A DNA stretch of 64,000 bases from Apoderus coryli (Eukaryota > Arthropoda > Insecta > Coleoptera > Attelabidae): the NCBI GenBank assembly GCA_911728435.2, contig OU452203.1, positions 11,553,651 to 11,617,650 on the forward strand, written 5' to 3'. The notes under the pieces are model-generated. The model was not told where the DNA came from, ran no database searches, and worked only from the letters and a program-made list of their open reading frames with translations. Numbering within the stretch: position 1 is the first letter of the stretch; each line of letters opens with the position of its first letter. The translations under genes and the position numbers were made by a program. This document shows positions 37,395 to 48,899 of the stretch, piece by piece.

Positions 37395-39271
37395 CTTGTA
37401 CAGTTCAAGATATCGATGTGAAGTTTTCGGCATTCAGTATTGTATACGTATATTGCAGATGGTTCTAATATTGCTAGGGCTACATGGGATATTAACAACC
37501 ATAAAAGGAATAGTTGTGCTACCCAACAATCATTAACAAATCTTACTGCTGATGATTTCAATACATATTTTACCAGTATTGCGGAAACTTTAACCCATGA
37601 CTTATCCTCAAATATCAGTCCACTGGATTTGTTGTCTATTGACATTCCTGGCAATTTTGAGTTTAATGAAATATCTTTTATTGAGATGAGAGATATAATA
37701 AACTCTTTTAAAAATAAAAGCTCGAAAGACATTTTTGATTTGAATATGGTAATCATTAAATATATTAAGGATATAATAATTATACCATTGACAATATTGA
37801 ATAATTTGGCGATCTCATCCGGTATGTTTCCGAGTTGTCTGAAATTTAGCAAAATTATACCGTTAATCAAAAAAGGATCTCCAGATGAATTGAACAACTA
37901 TCGCCCTATTTCTATAGTGCCTGTTCTAGGCAAAATTTTTGAAAAGATACTCTTTAAACAATTAGCCAACTATTTTGAAAGAAATAATTTATTTTCTCCG
38001 AAACAATTTGGATTTAGACCGAAACTTAACACCATTTCAGCTATAGAATACTTTATAAATAGCGTTATAACCGCTTTTGAGAGTAGAAGGCTTGTGGGGG
38101 CTTCTTTTCTTGATTTAACAAAGGCATTTGATTGCGTTTCACACGATATCTTGTTGGGTAAACTGGAGCGATACGGTATCAGTGAGTGAGTGAGTTCCTA
38201 TCTCACTGGTAGGAATGTCGTATCGATGTTTGAGTCAAAGTCTTCTCAGCGCTTGTTGAGCTCTTGTGGAGTCCCACAGGGCTCGGTGCTCGGACCTCTA
38301 TTGTTTTTGATTTTCATTAATGATTTACCGCTACATCTGCCATGCTCTGACCTGACATTGTTTGCAGACGATTCAACTATTGTCGATGTTGAACTGTCGA
38401 GTGATGTTCTGGCCTCAAGTATGATTAATTCACAGTCGAGGGCTGCGGACTGGTTTGCAGCGAACAAACTCTGTATGAATGCCAATAAAACAGCTACTAA
38501 AATATTTACATTACGTGAGACGGATGTTGCTGTTTCTGATGGTCTGGTAAAGTTTTTGGGTGTCACTTTGGACCAAAAGCTAACCTGGGCGGGTCATGTC
38601 GAGGTTACCATTGCCAAGTTGTCTAAGGTTGTGTTCATGTTGCGAAGCTTGAAGGGTGAAGTCTCTTTTAATGTTTTGAAATCAGCATATTATGGCCTTT
38701 TTCACAGTGTGGCTTCATATGCTTTGTCAATTTGGGGACACTCTTGTCATGCTAGTCGGGTATTCGCAATCCAAAGACGAGTGGTGCGAATAATGACAGA
38801 TTTAAAGTTTAGAGAGGATGTCAGACCTAAATTTAAAGAATGTAAAATAATTGCACTCCCGTGTCTCTATATCTACAATTCAATTATGTATGTGAAAAAT
38901 AATTACAATCTGTACATAAGGCATGATGAAGTTCACAACCACAATACCAGAAACAAAAATGACATTCTTCCTGAATATATGAGGTTGGGTAGAAGCAGAA
39001 ATTCTGTGAATTATTATGGTCCCACATGCTATAATCATTTGCCAGATAGTTTGAAAACACTGAGCCTTGCAGTGTTCAAAAATAGATTGAAAAACTACTT
39101 AATTGACCAGGCTTTTTACTCCATTGATGAATTCCTCAGCACTGACTTTCTGTTTTAATTTAGTTATATACATTTCTATGTTTTTATGTTGTGTTATGTA
39201 ATATTTTAATATTTAATATGACTTGTGTAAACCTTTTTTGGTAATAACATGTAATGAGAATAAATAAAAAA
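37395..39271 (+). mobile_element. Jockey-like LINE, reverse transcriptase ORF with one stop
   Basis: One frame runs from 37440 to 39158 with a single interruption, TGA at 38187-38189. Visible in order are NNYRPISIVPVLGKIFEKIL; K-Q-F-G-F-R-P-K; A-S-F-L-D-L-T-K-A-F-D-C-V-S-H-D-I-L-L; the stop; SSYLTGR; CGVPQGSVLGPLLFLIFIND; L-F-A-D-D-S-T with an intact FADD; K-F-L-G-V-T-L-D; and the C-terminal H-N-H-N-T-R-N-K and Y-N-H-L-P-D-S-L-K-T. The endonuclease is missing, so the copy is 5' truncated. The A-rich tail AATAAATAAAAAAAA ends at 39271. The stop lies in a GTGA-repeat tract. It is the least decayed element in the window. Confidence 0.92.
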
Positions 39272-40017
39272 AAATGAATTTTGCAAATATCGAATTGGGA
39301 GATGTAGGTTACTTTTCCTCTAGCTGCTTTAGAAATGGGTGTTTCCTATCAAAAATATGCAATTTGGACCACCCTGTACATGTACCTCTATGGGTAAGAT
39401 ATGGTAATAAACTGTTTAACCAGATACCCTCTTTGCAGAGGAAGTGGTCCAGAACCTAATTTTTTTGGAATTTTATTTTGATTAATTACTAAGCCCCGTG
39501 AAGATTCATTTTTTGTTTTATATATTACAGCAGTCGCCGTTTATGGCTTCCCTCGACAAAACGTGGAAAGGGAGTTAAAACTTTTTCATGGCATAGAGTA
39601 AAAGCGTACATATATAGTTATATAGTAATAGATAGAAGGAGCAACGGTTTTATTCTGGTCAGCTTTTCACAGCATGAAACGATCTTAAATGAAGTGCATT
39701 TCCCAAAGGAGCGAAGACGATATTATATATGAACGAATAACGCGTTTAGCTTTTTCATTTTTTAACTTCAATATCCATTCTATTTTTCTCTTTCTATTTG
39801 TCTGGAAATATGTCTCCAAATTTAATTTTATTAATAGAGATAAAATGTGATTGAATGTTTTGATAACATGATCTGAATTAGGTGTTTGTAATCCACGTAA
39901 TGCGCTGTAAAGGTCATACTTTTAAAAAAATATCTCAAAATTAACTTATACGTTGTCATCATTTTACGAAGAGACAATGTGGTGCAGTACACACGATAGC
40001 AGTGTGTTTACAAATGT
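39272..40017. other. No gene recognised
   Basis: Contains the repeat-like phrase GGACCACCCTGTACATGTAC (39364). It otherwise forms the 3' flank of the two-exon gene on the minus strand. Confidence 0.45.
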
Positions 40018-41317
40018 TTATTCATTTTTAATAGACTTAACCTTTTGACAAACATCATTCACTACAACCATAGCCTTTTGGGCATATTCCGTTATAAGTG
40101 CTATGCATTGCGTTAAAACATTTTCTATAAATTTGATAATTTTCTCCAATGTACCCGAAATTGTACTTGCAGTGTTTTCTGGCAGTTTTGATGCATTTTC
40201 ATTTAAAATTTGCAGGTGGTTTTTCGTTTTGGACCAGGCTTCATTCAATGTGATAATAGTGTCTGTTTTAATGCTCTCAATTAGGTGGTCATATTCTGTA
40301 TGAATTTGATCAACTTCTAAACTAATGTCACCTGCAAATAAGATAGGGAAATCTATTAAATCTATAGGTATAGGTGAATTGAAAGTTCTAAAATGCTGAA
40401 TACGTCCAGGAAAAATATATATTCTGATCATTACTTAAAACTTCTGCTCAGAACAAAATCTACAGCTGCCAATGAATTTGAAATGTGGTTGGTTCCAACT
40501 TGAATCACCCGACAACATTGGATATATTTATAAGGACTTTATAGTGAAGTTTTTGTTACTGAGTATATTCAAATCCAATGATGCAGGATATCGAGAAGAA
40601 AACAGTGAATGTTGAACTGATACTCTTCCATCTATATAACTTCAAAAAATAAATCAGAAATAGGTATGTGTTGAAAATATGTCATTAAATTGGTATACCA
40701 CTGCTCTGGAGACTATAACCAAAAAACTATTTTAGGTCTAAAATGAACTTGAACAAGGTCGACATCAATGAGGTATTCCCTCAACAGTTCAGAGATGCAT
40801 GTACTCTCTAAAATTTAATGGCCAACACATACCCATTGAAAGTTTTGAAAGTGTTCAAAATATTCTTCATTAGAGCTCAGACAGCTCTTGGCTCCAAATT
40901 TATTATTGGAGTATGAGTAACTTTTGAATTCTCTACGTAGCACAAATTGCTGTAAAACTATCCACTACACTATTTGTGCTGCATCGAAAAAAACTAAGCT
41001 TGGAGGCTACGGCTCTAAAACCTCATGACCTTTACCTGCAATCGAGAAGACGCTATATTCTAAAATTATAAAGAAACATTTCTTATATTTTCACCGTAAA
41101 AATGCCTGTACCAAAAATCTGATGTTTATTTAGGCCAATTATTTCCGAATTTACCTGAAAACTTTTGGTTAGATAGATTATCGATTCTTTGAGCTGCTTC
41201 CTGTGCCGTTTGATCAATTTTCTTCTTAGCTAACTCAGCAGTTTCCTGTAGTGCTGTCACTGCTTTCTGTTGAACGTTTTGTATTGATCTATCAGCTTGT
41301 GATTTTAATTGTTCCAT
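40018..41317 (-). CDS. Two-exon gene for a small, probably all-helical protein
   Basis: Exon 1 is 41317-41155 (ATG at 41317-41315), exon 2 is 40331-40018 (TAA stop), and the intron is 823 nt. The donor TTTTCAG|GTAAAT and acceptor TTATTTGCAG|GTGACA join in phase 1, giving S-G-D-I-S-L-E-V and a 158-residue product. The N-terminal half (M-E-Q-L-K-S-Q-A-D-R-S, then A-E-L-A-K-K-K-I-D-Q-T-A-Q-E-A-A) is charged and alanine-rich with heptad-like spacing. The C-terminal half is amphipathic and rich in I, V, T and K. No signal peptide or membrane segment is evident. It is loosely reminiscent of apolipophorin- or LEA-like helical proteins, but I do not recognise a family. If the intron is retained, exon 1 stops after 63 residues. 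The phase match and good splice sites support a real gene. Confidence 0.6.
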
Positions 41318-42439
41318 TAGAAATGTGTTTTTGTTTTTATTTTATATTTTATTTTGGTATTTTACACGTTAATTTAAAACTGAATTTCTGACATATTTTG
41401 ACATATAATAACAAATAATTGCTCCTCTCCTCCATCTCACTTCAGCTGAACAAATGTGGAATGATAACATGCTAACCTCACTTAATTGTCGACTAATTTC
41501 ATAGAAGAAGAATAAATGCGACATTAATGGCCATTTGAACCGACGTTTTTAAGGGAAGTTTAGGCTTAAGCTTTTCTTATCTCTTTGCACAGTACGTCAA
41601 AATGTATTTAAGTGAGACTTAAATTAAGCCACGGTTTTTCTAGGCTTAAATATTTAAGGAAGCGTTTCTAACCTTACATTTCCTGTGTTTTTGAAACAGT
41701 TTTTTTTGGAAGTTTGTTTTCTAGAGTGCATTATATTTTTAGTCCACTATAAAGCTCGTAAAATTTACAAATAATGGATTTTTTGATTTGGTGGGAAATC
41801 TATTAATAGGATTACATTAAAATATTAACAAATAAAAATGTTATTAAGTTAGCCATTAGTTTACCTCATTATCTGAATTATTTTCGGTTCTAAATTTAAG
41901 GAATCTCCATCAAAAGGATTTTCAAGATCAAAAACAGTTTTTTCGTTAACAATTGCTAACAAAAAGTCATCTATTGGTTTTTTGGGTAGATGAGGCGGCC
42001 TCCTCCTATTTTGTATATTTCACATCTCTCTTTTGCAGTATGTTTCCGAAGCTCCTTTTTTCTGTTATCATAGAATTTTTTAAGAGAATCGGATGACCGA
42101 GGAATCAATCCCGGAGATGTAATATTAAATTCTCTTATAATGTTCTCCCAAGTATCTCGTTTGTCATGTATGGTAGTACACCATGGGTCTTCCTATTTTC
42201 AATAACATTTTTATATTTAAAAACTACGCTAAAATAGTACCTAAATTGTTTGCCGTTCTGTAAAATTTGTACTTCGGTGTCTTTTAGTTATATTATTTTG
42301 GTTTATGTCCATGTTCCTATACATATTTCAATTTACAAAAACGATACTTTTATTATTTTCTTTTATAAGGCCTCTTGCGACTTTTGTAGCATACAGCCAA
42401 CTTCAGTTTATTTTTAAATTGTTGTTTACAATCTATCGT
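41318..42439. other. No gene recognised
   Basis: Upstream region of the two-exon gene. The first 100 bp are very AT-rich and include TATATTTTATTTTGG (41343), a possible TATA element on the minus strand. The rest holds no supported feature. Confidence 0.4.
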
Positions 42440-42510
42440 TATACTAAATGGAGCAGTATAAGTGTAGCCCGTCCGGGGTTCGAACCAACTACACACCGGC
42501 GCGACCTGCT
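42440..42510 (-). mobile_element. tRNA-derived SINE, copy 2
   Basis: The minus strand contains AGTTGGTTCGAACCCCGG, a good Pol III B box (GGTTCGAACCC) in a T-arm-like setting, preceded by AGGAGCAGGTCGCGCC and followed by ACGGGCTACACTTATA. A complete tRNA cloverleaf cannot be drawn, so this is a tRNA-like SINE head. The 3' half matches the fragment at 14785-14822. Confidence 0.55.
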
Positions 42511-42887
42511 CCTGATAAACTTTGATTTCTACTTTGTTTTTGTTTAAAAAATTTTGACTGAAATGAGGTTAGAAATCATAGAATTTTAACAGAATTGCAA
42601 TGCTTCCAAGATTATTTCAAACTTAACTAAGTAGAGTGCGGTGCAAGACTACCAACTTAAAGACAGACTTAAAATATAAGTCGTCTTTAGCTAAGTTTAC
42701 TTATAGTTAGAGTCGGTACAATTGGCCATAAGTTGACTAAGTGAAAATTACTGAGATTCTATGCTGACGATAATCCTTATTATCTTTAATTGTTTAGAAT
42801 CACTTTTAAGCAATTAACGCGAAATATCAGTAATTTTCTTTACATATTTAATTGATAGTTAAATAGTAAATGGAACCTTCGAAGGCT

Positions 42888-43911
42888 TTAACCCATTAAC
42901 GTCCAGCGTCCTATTTATATGACAGTGTGTTTAAGATTTTTTTTACAACTTCAACAATATGCTATTAACATATGGATGAAACTTATGATGATGATGAATG
43001 GGATGTACCTTTAGCGACCTTGCTTGATAGAGGTGTTGCGGAAACTTTTAAATCAAGTGGCCCTTCCACGTCTAAAAGGGACGAACTGCCATCAAAAAAA
43101 CTGAAAATATCGAAAATAAATGTAACGACAGAAAATATTTACACGGAATATCTCTGTGATCCAATCCAAAATTCAATGAATTAAAATAAAAAACTCCTGT
43201 AAATATTTTTGAGCAATTTTTTGAACAAAATGTTTATAACATGATTGTAGAGAAAACCATTAGATATGCTCATCAAAAAAATAAGCACGCATTCACGATT
43301 ACAGTAGACGAAATCAAAACTTTTTTCGAAATTCTTATATTCTCTGGGTACCACAAACTACCGAGTGAAAGAGACTATTGGTCTGAGGATGAAGATTTAG
43401 GTATACCTTTGATTCGTAGTGCCATGAATCGTAATGCATATCTAGAAATAAAGTCACTTCTTGACTTTCAAGATAACTCTAAGGCTGCTGAAAATAAGCA
43501 CGACACAACTTTTAAAATAAGTCCACTTATTTCCATGATAAATTCAATTTTTTCTAAACGGGGTGCATTTCAGGAAAATTTATCTGCTGACGAAATGATT
43601 GTTCGATATTACGGACATCATTCGTTGAAACAATTTATTAGAGCCAAACCAATTAGGTTTGGTTATAAATTATAGGCATTTTGCAGCAAGTGCAATGTTA
43701 CTTTATGTACCAAATGCTTTCCAAAATATCACCAAAAACCATAAACCTTATTATTTTTCATGCAGTACTTCTTTTTTTTTTAAAGCAGCCCTTTTTCACA
43801 CTTGTATAAGTTGATAATTACCTTTACTCGGTTAGTTTTCAATAAACAAATAAAAAATCAAATGCAGTTTTGTTTGTCGCATATCCTCCCAGCGTCCTAT
43901 TTATAGGACAG
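42888..43911 (+). mobile_element. piggyBac-like transposon, internally deleted copy
   Basis: A TTAA site (42888-42891) is followed by CCCATTAACGTCCAGCG, a piggyBac-type terminus. The ORF at 42972-43184 has an acidic start (M-D-E-T-Y-D-D-D-E-W-D-V-P) as in piggyBac transposase N-termini and ends in a stop. The second frame, 43241-43675, contains I-K-T-F-F-E-I-L-I-F-S-G-Y, then W-S-E-D-E-D-L-G-I-P, then LSADEMIVRYYGHHSLKQFI and R-A-K-P-I-R-F-G-Y-K, then a stop. ENLSADEMIVxYYGxH-x-KQ(F/Y)IRxKPIRFGYK holds the first catalytic aspartate. The later catalytic half is gone. A 24-nt block with AGCGTCCTATTTATA occurs at both ends (42902 and 43888). Confidence 0.85.
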
Positions 43912-45242
43912 TTCTTTTTGAAAAAACTCGATACCAATGTATTTTAGAGGTTTAGAATAATTATATATAACGACATGCCAGCCAGATTTCAAGAAATCTA
44001 CTATAAATATATCAATGTATTTTGTTACCTAATATGATAAACACAATATAAAGTAAAACGTTAACATTAATAAATTAACAACTAATAACGAAGGTTTAAT
44101 TGTGAATAATAATCTTGTATGTCCAATAAAAATAAATTTACATACAACCCCAACTACCGAACTACTTTTATACCAAAATTTTGAAATGAAAAACCAAGAG
44201 TAATAAGTATAACAATCTAAACTAACGCAACTTCCTAACTACTTTATTCAAAATTTTGAAGCAAGAAATACGGTGAAATCTTTTAGGTATGTGTGGATCT
44301 GTGGATATACAAGAAAGTTGCAAAGGTAGGAGACTTCTCTAAAAGTATCGATCATTGAATCGTGTCCGAAGTTACTTCTGCTATTACAATTATGTTTATT
44401 TCCTGTATTTGTATATGAAAATTACATGCGTCTGATGAGAATTATGTTGCTGCTTTATTGCTCAATACGTCTATCAAATGAATCATTGTCATTAAATTTA
44501 TTAAACTGCCCAAAATACAAATAGATCGCCAACTTCAATAATTATTGTATATTGTTTTAGCGTCATACATTATATTGAATGGAATAACAAACATGAATAT
44601 GAGTGGGGTTGGGCTGGTCACACAGGGAGTTTCCAGGGGGAATTCCAAACACACAACGACTAGCAGGTCATCTGATATAGAGGTTGGTATAGGGCTTTAT
44701 CCTGATACGATAGCGGCCAACAGTGATTTACAACCGAACCGTATTTCAAATAGGGGATCCATCACGTGCTTTTAGAAGGGGGAAACCGTACGCAAGAGGA
44801 ACGCGGGGACATGTGGAAGAGATATAATGTTGTGCAACAGTAGCGTAACTGGTGGCACAATAAATCAGATAAATAGCTGCAACAATCGTTCCATGAAACC
44901 GAAATGTTCCGCTGTCCAAATCCTATTTACTAAGAAACGACATACTCTTATTACAGAAGATATAACTAAAATATTTCCAAAAATATGAACAAATTGTTTG
45001 ATAAAAGTAACCTCAAATCTGTTACATGCATACATAAATTCTCAGTATGTGCTTTTTTCTTAGGCTAGTATATACTTTAACTACTTTCTCCAAATATTCC
45101 AAATATCATTTCCGCACTCAGTGCTCTAAAATTACTTTTCCGCACTCATTGCTCTAAAATTACTTTTCCGCACTGTTTTTAATATTGCTATGCTGCTATA
45201 TTTCATAATCAAAGACGTCTACTCCACAAAGCACTTTCATAC
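43912..45242. other. No gene recognised
   Basis: AT-rich except for a GC-richer island at 44600-44830 with a 76-codon ORF (44545-44775) that I do not recognise. GCTCTAAAATTACTTTTCCG repeats at about 45122 and 45151. Confidence 0.4.
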
Positions 45243-45256
45243 AGATGTTTACATTA

Positions 45257-45298
45257 GCCAAACATGTTTCGGAACTGTACTGTTCCAGCTTCAGTGGC
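45257..45298 (-). ncRNA. Degenerate hammerhead-like motif (Penelope-type)
   Basis: On the minus strand: stem I GCCA (45298-45295), CTGAAGC in place of the core CTGANGA, stem II GGAAC/GTTCC, GAAA, the self-complementary ACATGT, then T and TGGC closing stem I. The last core A is C, so it is probably inactive. Downstream on the same strand comes TTTGTGGAGTAGACG, shared with the motif at 54643. Confidence 0.5.
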
Positions 45299-45374
45299 AT
45301 TAATAAATTTTACAAAGAATTCTTACCTAGTGTCTAACTTGTAATATGGATTTGTAAAATTTATTAATGCCGCT
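45293..45374. repeat. Inverted repeat, 24-bp arms
   Basis: Arms 45293-45316 and 45351-45374 are complementary (AATAAATTTTACAAA facing TTTGTAAAATTTATT) with one mismatch. Sequence beyond the right arm (CTAAAGATGGGA) continues to resemble the hammerhead-like strand, so the structure is two diverged element ends meeting in opposite orientation. Confidence 0.75.
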
Positions 45375-46069
45375 AAAGATGGGATAGTAATGGATTATTT
45401 CAGAAAAAAAAATGTGCTGCATTTGTTATAAATCATAAATATTAATGACAGGTTATTCACTTTAAAAAAAGAAGTACTTCTAGCTTACTTCTCTTTATCC
45501 AGCAAACAATAATAACCTGTTAAGTGAACTAAAAATCGATAGTTGTCATCATTTTTCTCCTATGACTTATTAATACTTTAAATATTAACTTATATTATTA
45601 TGCGAAAATGCAGATTTGACACATTTGTCAATTAATGTTTGACATTTAAGGTTAATAAACAATACACGAGAATGTTGTATGTTACTGCAGTAAAGAATAA
45701 TACAGTTGAAAAGTAAGCTCTATTATGGGTCTAACAACGTTTTGCCTCTATTCTTTGGTTTTGCGAAATTTGAAGTGTTCTTAGGAAAAAAGTTGTAACA
45801 GATGCGGAAAGTGTCTTTGCCGCACTTGACTGCGTTGTTCGGTCAACTATTGTCACGTGCGGAAAAGTCCGACTTTCCGCACTTGTTAGCTAAATAACTA
45901 TAGACAATTTGCTCCGTTTGACATCTTTTGATAATTTTTTTTACTTAAATATATGACCTGCGTAACGAAACAGAATTTTAATAATATCTAATCATAATTA
46001 TTTTTATTATTTCCAATAAGCGATCCTAACACACTCACTACTTTATTCAAAAATTAGAAATAAAAAAAA

Positions 46070-46140
46070 AAGTTGCCAGAGCTGGGATTCGGACCAAGGA
46101 CCTTCCTCACGCAAAGCACACGCTCTATCAATAACCCCAA
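46070..46140 (-). mobile_element. tRNA-derived SINE-like fragment
   Basis: The minus strand has ATTGATAGAGCGTGTGC (second half of an A-box/D-arm), then CTTGGTCCGAATCCCAG (T-arm with B box GGTCCGAATCC) and CTCTGGCAA. A T/A-rich tail follows. The acceptor stem does not close, so this is not a working tRNA gene. Confidence 0.5.
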
Positions 46141-46969
46141 AAACCCTTATAACATAACTCTATTATATTTTATTACGAGTTATAAGTTCCAACTACCAAC
46201 CTGGTGAAATTTTAAACGCAATTTTCTCGAGAATTTTGGAAGTAAATATCAAAAGTAACCCAACGCTGTAAAGCAGTTAAAAAATGCTTTCAAATGATGT
46301 ATCACTTGACTCCTAACTGTTATGTGAAAATTTGAAGGTTGTGTCCACCCCTATCACAGGGCTATAGCGATTTCAACCAAAAACTAGCGGGTTCATCCTA
46401 GGGCTAGCATTAACTCACATACGAAAATTTAGCGCAATTGGTTGAAGCGTTTAGGGGCTATCGTGGAAGAATACATACAGACAGTCTTAATCGTCTCGGT
46501 AGACTTCAAAATGGTTATATCGGTCTTTATCAACAATTTTTTTAGCGCGTTTACAATAATTTCCATGAGCGGGAAATTAACATTGACTTCAAGATCAATA
46601 TTGAAAAAATAGTTATTTACCTAACAAGTGCGGAAAGTAGTACTTTTCTGTACACTAATGTATTTTCCAAATCCTAATAGTCGGTCATAACTGAACAAAG
46701 TGAGATTATTCTTATGAATCGTGTGTGAACTGTCAGAATTATTAAAGAATAAACGAATTTGAGACCACGTTTTATTAGATTTTGATCATTGAATTGCAAT
46801 ACGCAAAAATAGATTCGAAAATTCTTTCACAGAACCAAAATGTCATTAATAAGGTGACTTTCTGCAATATGTGACCCTCAAATCAAAGATCCTAGTTACC
46901 GTTTTCGTAACAAACAATATCATCAAAAACAATAAATAGATTGTAGTGGATTCCTATAGGTCCTTTACC

Positions 46970-47480
46970 CTCCCTTCACTCCGACCTAAAGATATTTTTT
47001 TTGAATGAATCTAATCTTGGTGATATCTCTGGAGTCCGAAGCTGTTGAAATCTCCCATTCAAGATATATGAGCTTTTTTCAAAACGGTGCCAAGTAATCG
47101 CAGAACACTCTTGTTCATTGGTGTTCGCAAAAACGACATTTATCGCCTCCAGTAGGACTCTATTTGTTCCTTTTTCCATTTACCCAGATCCTCCATCACA
47201 TTGGCCTTTTGTAATGCCAAATATGGTATCCGGATCTTTGGCAAGTTGGTCAGCTGTTGCGTTTCTCTCTATACTTTCGTGTCCCGGCACTCAAGTCAGA
47301 GTAATTTTGTACTGTAGAGCTGCCAGTTGTTGCAGACACTATTTGCACTTTCATGCTAGGTTTGACGTGAATGTATATGAATTCGTTTAATGTAACTGAC
47401 TGTCAGACATAATGTTAATGTGTAATGTGCCTTTTCCGGACTCCTCTCTGTAAGCATTTTTGAGCGCATCAGTGAATGAG
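46970..47480 (-). pseudogene. RNase H region of an I/R1-type LINE
   Basis: Minus-strand frames give S-L-T-D-A-L-K-N-A-Y, then SDSQ (RNase H catalytic Asp region), then C-L-Q-Q-L-A-A-L-Q-Y-K-I-T-L-T, V-P-G-H-E-S-I-E-R-N and A-D-Q-L-A-K-D. The (W)VPGHxxIxxNxxADxLA signature carries the last RNase H catalytic residues. The 67-codon frame at 46976-47179 continues downstream. Stops interrupt the domain. Confidence 0.75.
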
Positions 47481-48117
47481 GGTAACAATTAACAATTAAT
47501 AAAAAAAAATCGTGTGCAGCACAGTACATGTAATAGAAGTGAATACTTCTTTCACGGGAATTTCAAACTACAACATTATCTCGTATAATACACAATCTTT
47601 GCCTTGTAAAATAACACCCAAAGTGTAGCTATCCTATGCATAGACTCGTTTTCTCTCGCCGCTATATACATTATAGTGTATAGGATATAGTGTGTAGCAT
47701 ACACCACAAATATCTCTGTCTCTCTCTCCCTCATATTTGTTATATGCTTAATCTCTTTAGCAGGATGAAAATATTAAATCGTGTCGTGACGTGCCGTGTG
47801 ACGCGACCTTGCGGCCAAAGAAGTATTCACTTCAACAAGTAAATGAATTAATGCTTTCTGAGATTGAAAAGTCAGGTCAATCGATAATTCAGACCACTTG
47901 AAAATAGCAAATGACTGTAACAATATTTAGGTAAAGCTTGTGCTATCTGAGTTCCGTACGGCTCTGAGAATCATCAGCGACGCTTTGTGGCTTCCTAAAC
48001 CAGCCACAAAGTGCAGAAACTTAAAAGGGATGAAATGAAATGGCAATGACTCCAATGGTATTAAACAAGTGAAAATTGATCAGAAGCAAATTGAATAATG
48101 AACATAGTAATTAAATA

Positions 48118-48198
48118 ATTCGTAGTGAATAAAAGACGTCTGCTCTTCAAAATAATTAATGAATTTTGAGGAGCAGAGGTCTATTATTCACTACGAAT
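48118..48198. repeat. 81-nt hairpin with 36-nt arms
   Basis: ATTCGTAGTGAATA at the left pairs with TATTCACTACGAAT at the right. The stem continues through AGACGTCTGCTC against GAGCAGAGGTCT with a few mismatches, to a TAATTAATGA loop. The stem reads TTGAGGAGCAGAGGTCT on one strand, resembling the TTTGTGGAGCAGACG blocks near the hammerhead-like motifs. Confidence 0.85.
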
Positions 48199-48899
48199 AC
48201 CTATCATTCACTCCTCATTAAACGGATTACTTCAGAAAACAAATTAATTAATTAATTTTTTTAAATACACCGATGTTTTTTTTTTATTTTACAAATATCG
48301 AGAGCTAGACCGAAGCACTAAGCTGCGCTCGTTGTGGCTATTCTTGGTGAACATATTAATAAACGTTCTTAATTTTCATTAATTACTGCAGACAATATCC
48401 TATATTTTTACTAAACCACTTGATTCATCATCTCCGATTCCTGCGCCACCACTGCGCTGTCGAGCAAACGAGTTGTACAGAGAGCAGAAGCACAGTCACT
48501 CACACACACCTACCAATTAACTTCGCACCTGTGTGTATGTGCGTGAAATCGGCTAATTGGACGGCTATTTCGCATAAATTTATTCAACGCTTTTATTTAA
48601 TTATTGCACAGATATTTTATTAATCCTACGAGCTTTGTGGATTTAAATCACGAACTCCAAATTTATTTCTTACATGTATTAGAGTAGAATATCTTAACCA
48701 AATCTTAAGTATATTTATAGTATGATAAAAAAATAAGGCCAGTTGGCGTTTCTAGCAATCTTATGTTATACACACAGGTTAAAACTGGATTGACCAATCA
48801 ATTAATAACACTAGCAATGGCAGCCAGTCAGAAAGTTATATTTTAAGCTTTTAGAACTCGGTACAAAATAAAACATAACTCTTGGAATATTATTCTACC

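Noticed and set aside
44438..44470. CTGATGAG match to the hammerhead core
   Set aside because: No GAAA after a closing stem II.
44545..44775. 76-codon ORF in a GC-richer island
   Set aside because: No recognisable motif, no splice context, and low-complexity composition.
46070..46140. tRNA gene
   Set aside because: B box and T-arm are present, but acceptor and D stems do not close; it fits a SINE-like derivative.
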